Below are positions 6,378-6,547 of a stretch of 6,547 nt of DNA, one piece after another. Origin of the DNA: an uncultured Lysobacteraceae bacterium (GTDB lineage Bacteria > Pseudomonadota > Gammaproteobacteria > Xanthomonadales > Xanthomonadaceae); contig CAMLSB010000105.1 in assembly GCA_946482565.1 (NCBI GenBank), positions 1-6,547 of the forward strand. The letters are read 5' to 3'. Under the pieces are notes generated by a model. It was not told where the DNA came from and searched no databases. It saw only the letters and a program-made list of their open reading frames with translations. Every line of letters starts with the position of its first letter. Position 1 is the first letter of the stretch. The position numbers and the translations under genes are program-made.

Positions 6378-6419
6378 CCCACGGCGTTCCCGCTCCGGCG
6401 GGCTTTGCTCCGCCCGCGT

Positions 6420-6449
6420 CTGGCAGTCGGGCACAAAGACTGCTAATAT
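6420..6449 (+). promoter_or_regulatory. Probable housekeeping (sigma-70) promoter of groES
   Basis: TGCTAATAT (6441-6449) is an extended -10 element (TG-N-TAATAT). CTGGCA (6420-6425) is a fair -35 at 18-bp spacing, with four of six bases matching TTGACA. The AT-rich stretch from 6444 to 6478 stands out against the GC-rich background. It would supply basal groES expression at normal temperature, with a leader of roughly 35-40 nt. Confidence 0.65.
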
Positions 6450-6492
6450 CGCGAATTATTTATCGTTATATCAATCACTTGCGAGGACAGGC

Positions 6493-6547
6493 ATGAACAT
6501 CAAGCCGCTTTACGACCGCGTCGTCATCAAGCGCATGGAAGAGGAAA
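6493..6547 (+). CDS. groES: Co-chaperonin GroES (partial, 5' end only)
   Basis: The first 18 codons are present: MNIKPLYDRVVIKRMEEE. IKPLYDRVVIKR is the classic start of GroES, the 10-kDa heptameric lid that closes the GroEL folding chamber in the cytoplasm. The full protein is normally about 95 aa, and groEL normally follows in the same operon, outside this window. GAGGA (6483-6487) lies 5 nt before the ATG and fixes the start. Two promoters are seen upstream, one heat-shock and one housekeeping. The N-terminal sequence resembles GroES of Lysobacter and its relatives. Confidence 0.97.
   Translation, partial: MNIKPLYDRVVIKRMEEE

Larger units (their letters stand above)
6171..6492. other. Divergent intergenic region between beta-helix operon and groES
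   Basis: These 322 bp hold no gene. The right half carries both groES promoters and the leader. The left half, in front of the beta-helix pair, is GC-rich and shows an 8-bp direct repeat, ACCGTCAC at 6274-6281 and 6293-6300, whose starts are 19 bp apart, with an A/T run between them. I find no convincing sigma-70 promoter for the leftward transcript. No CIRCE element (TTAGCACTC-N9-GAGTGCTAA) is present. Confidence 0.7.

Noticed and set aside
6450..6492. A CIRCE/HrcA operator before groES
   Set aside because: Neither TTAGCACTC nor its inverted partner is present between the promoters and the start codon.
3495..6492. Mobile element or CRISPR array in the accessory block
   Set aside because: There is no transposase or integrase frame, no terminal inverted repeats, no target-site duplication, and no regularly spaced repeat array.

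Overview
The DNA is very GC-rich, with strong third-position GC. GroES begins MNIKPLYDRVVIKRMEEE, and aroQ and dsbD lie close to groES. Together these suggest a gammaproteobacterium of the Xanthomonadaceae (Lysobacter/Luteimonas-like). The family is my inference from memory; no search was run.

Layout, left to right. Three minus-strand genes form a probable operon, transcribed right to left: dsbD (1107-3494), a TlpA-like periplasmic thioredoxin (495-1091) and aroQ (1-398, 3' end cut by the window edge). DsbD and the TlpA-like protein form an electron-transfer unit: cytoplasmic thioredoxin reduces membrane DsbD, which passes electrons to periplasmic thiol proteins. This DsbD carries two complete N-terminal receiver domains instead of one. 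Upstream lies a minus-strand XRE-type helix-turn-helix regulator (3608-4045). It is followed by a gene-free stretch of about 350 bp (4052-4402) holding two copies of a GCTA-N7-TAGC palindrome, a series of hairpins, and a near-perfect Rho-independent terminator that points right (plus strand), where no plus-strand protein gene exists. This is the best candidate for something undescribed: a regulator-linked small RNA.

Next come two tandem minus-strand paralogues (4403-5293 and 5307-6170), 13 nt apart. They encode exported right-handed parallel beta-helix proteins of unknown function. Each has six cysteines at almost identical spacing, so they are plausible clients of the disulfide system next door. 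Finally, groES starts on the plus strand at 6493 and runs off the window. It sits behind an excellent sigma-32 heat-shock promoter and a second, extended -10 sigma-70 promoter. The 322-bp gap between the beta-helix pair and groES is a divergent control region.

The core genes (aroQ, dsbD, tlpA-like, groES) are ordinary. The accessory block between dsbD and groES (XRE regulator, structured intergenic region, beta-helix pair) is where novelty is most likely.
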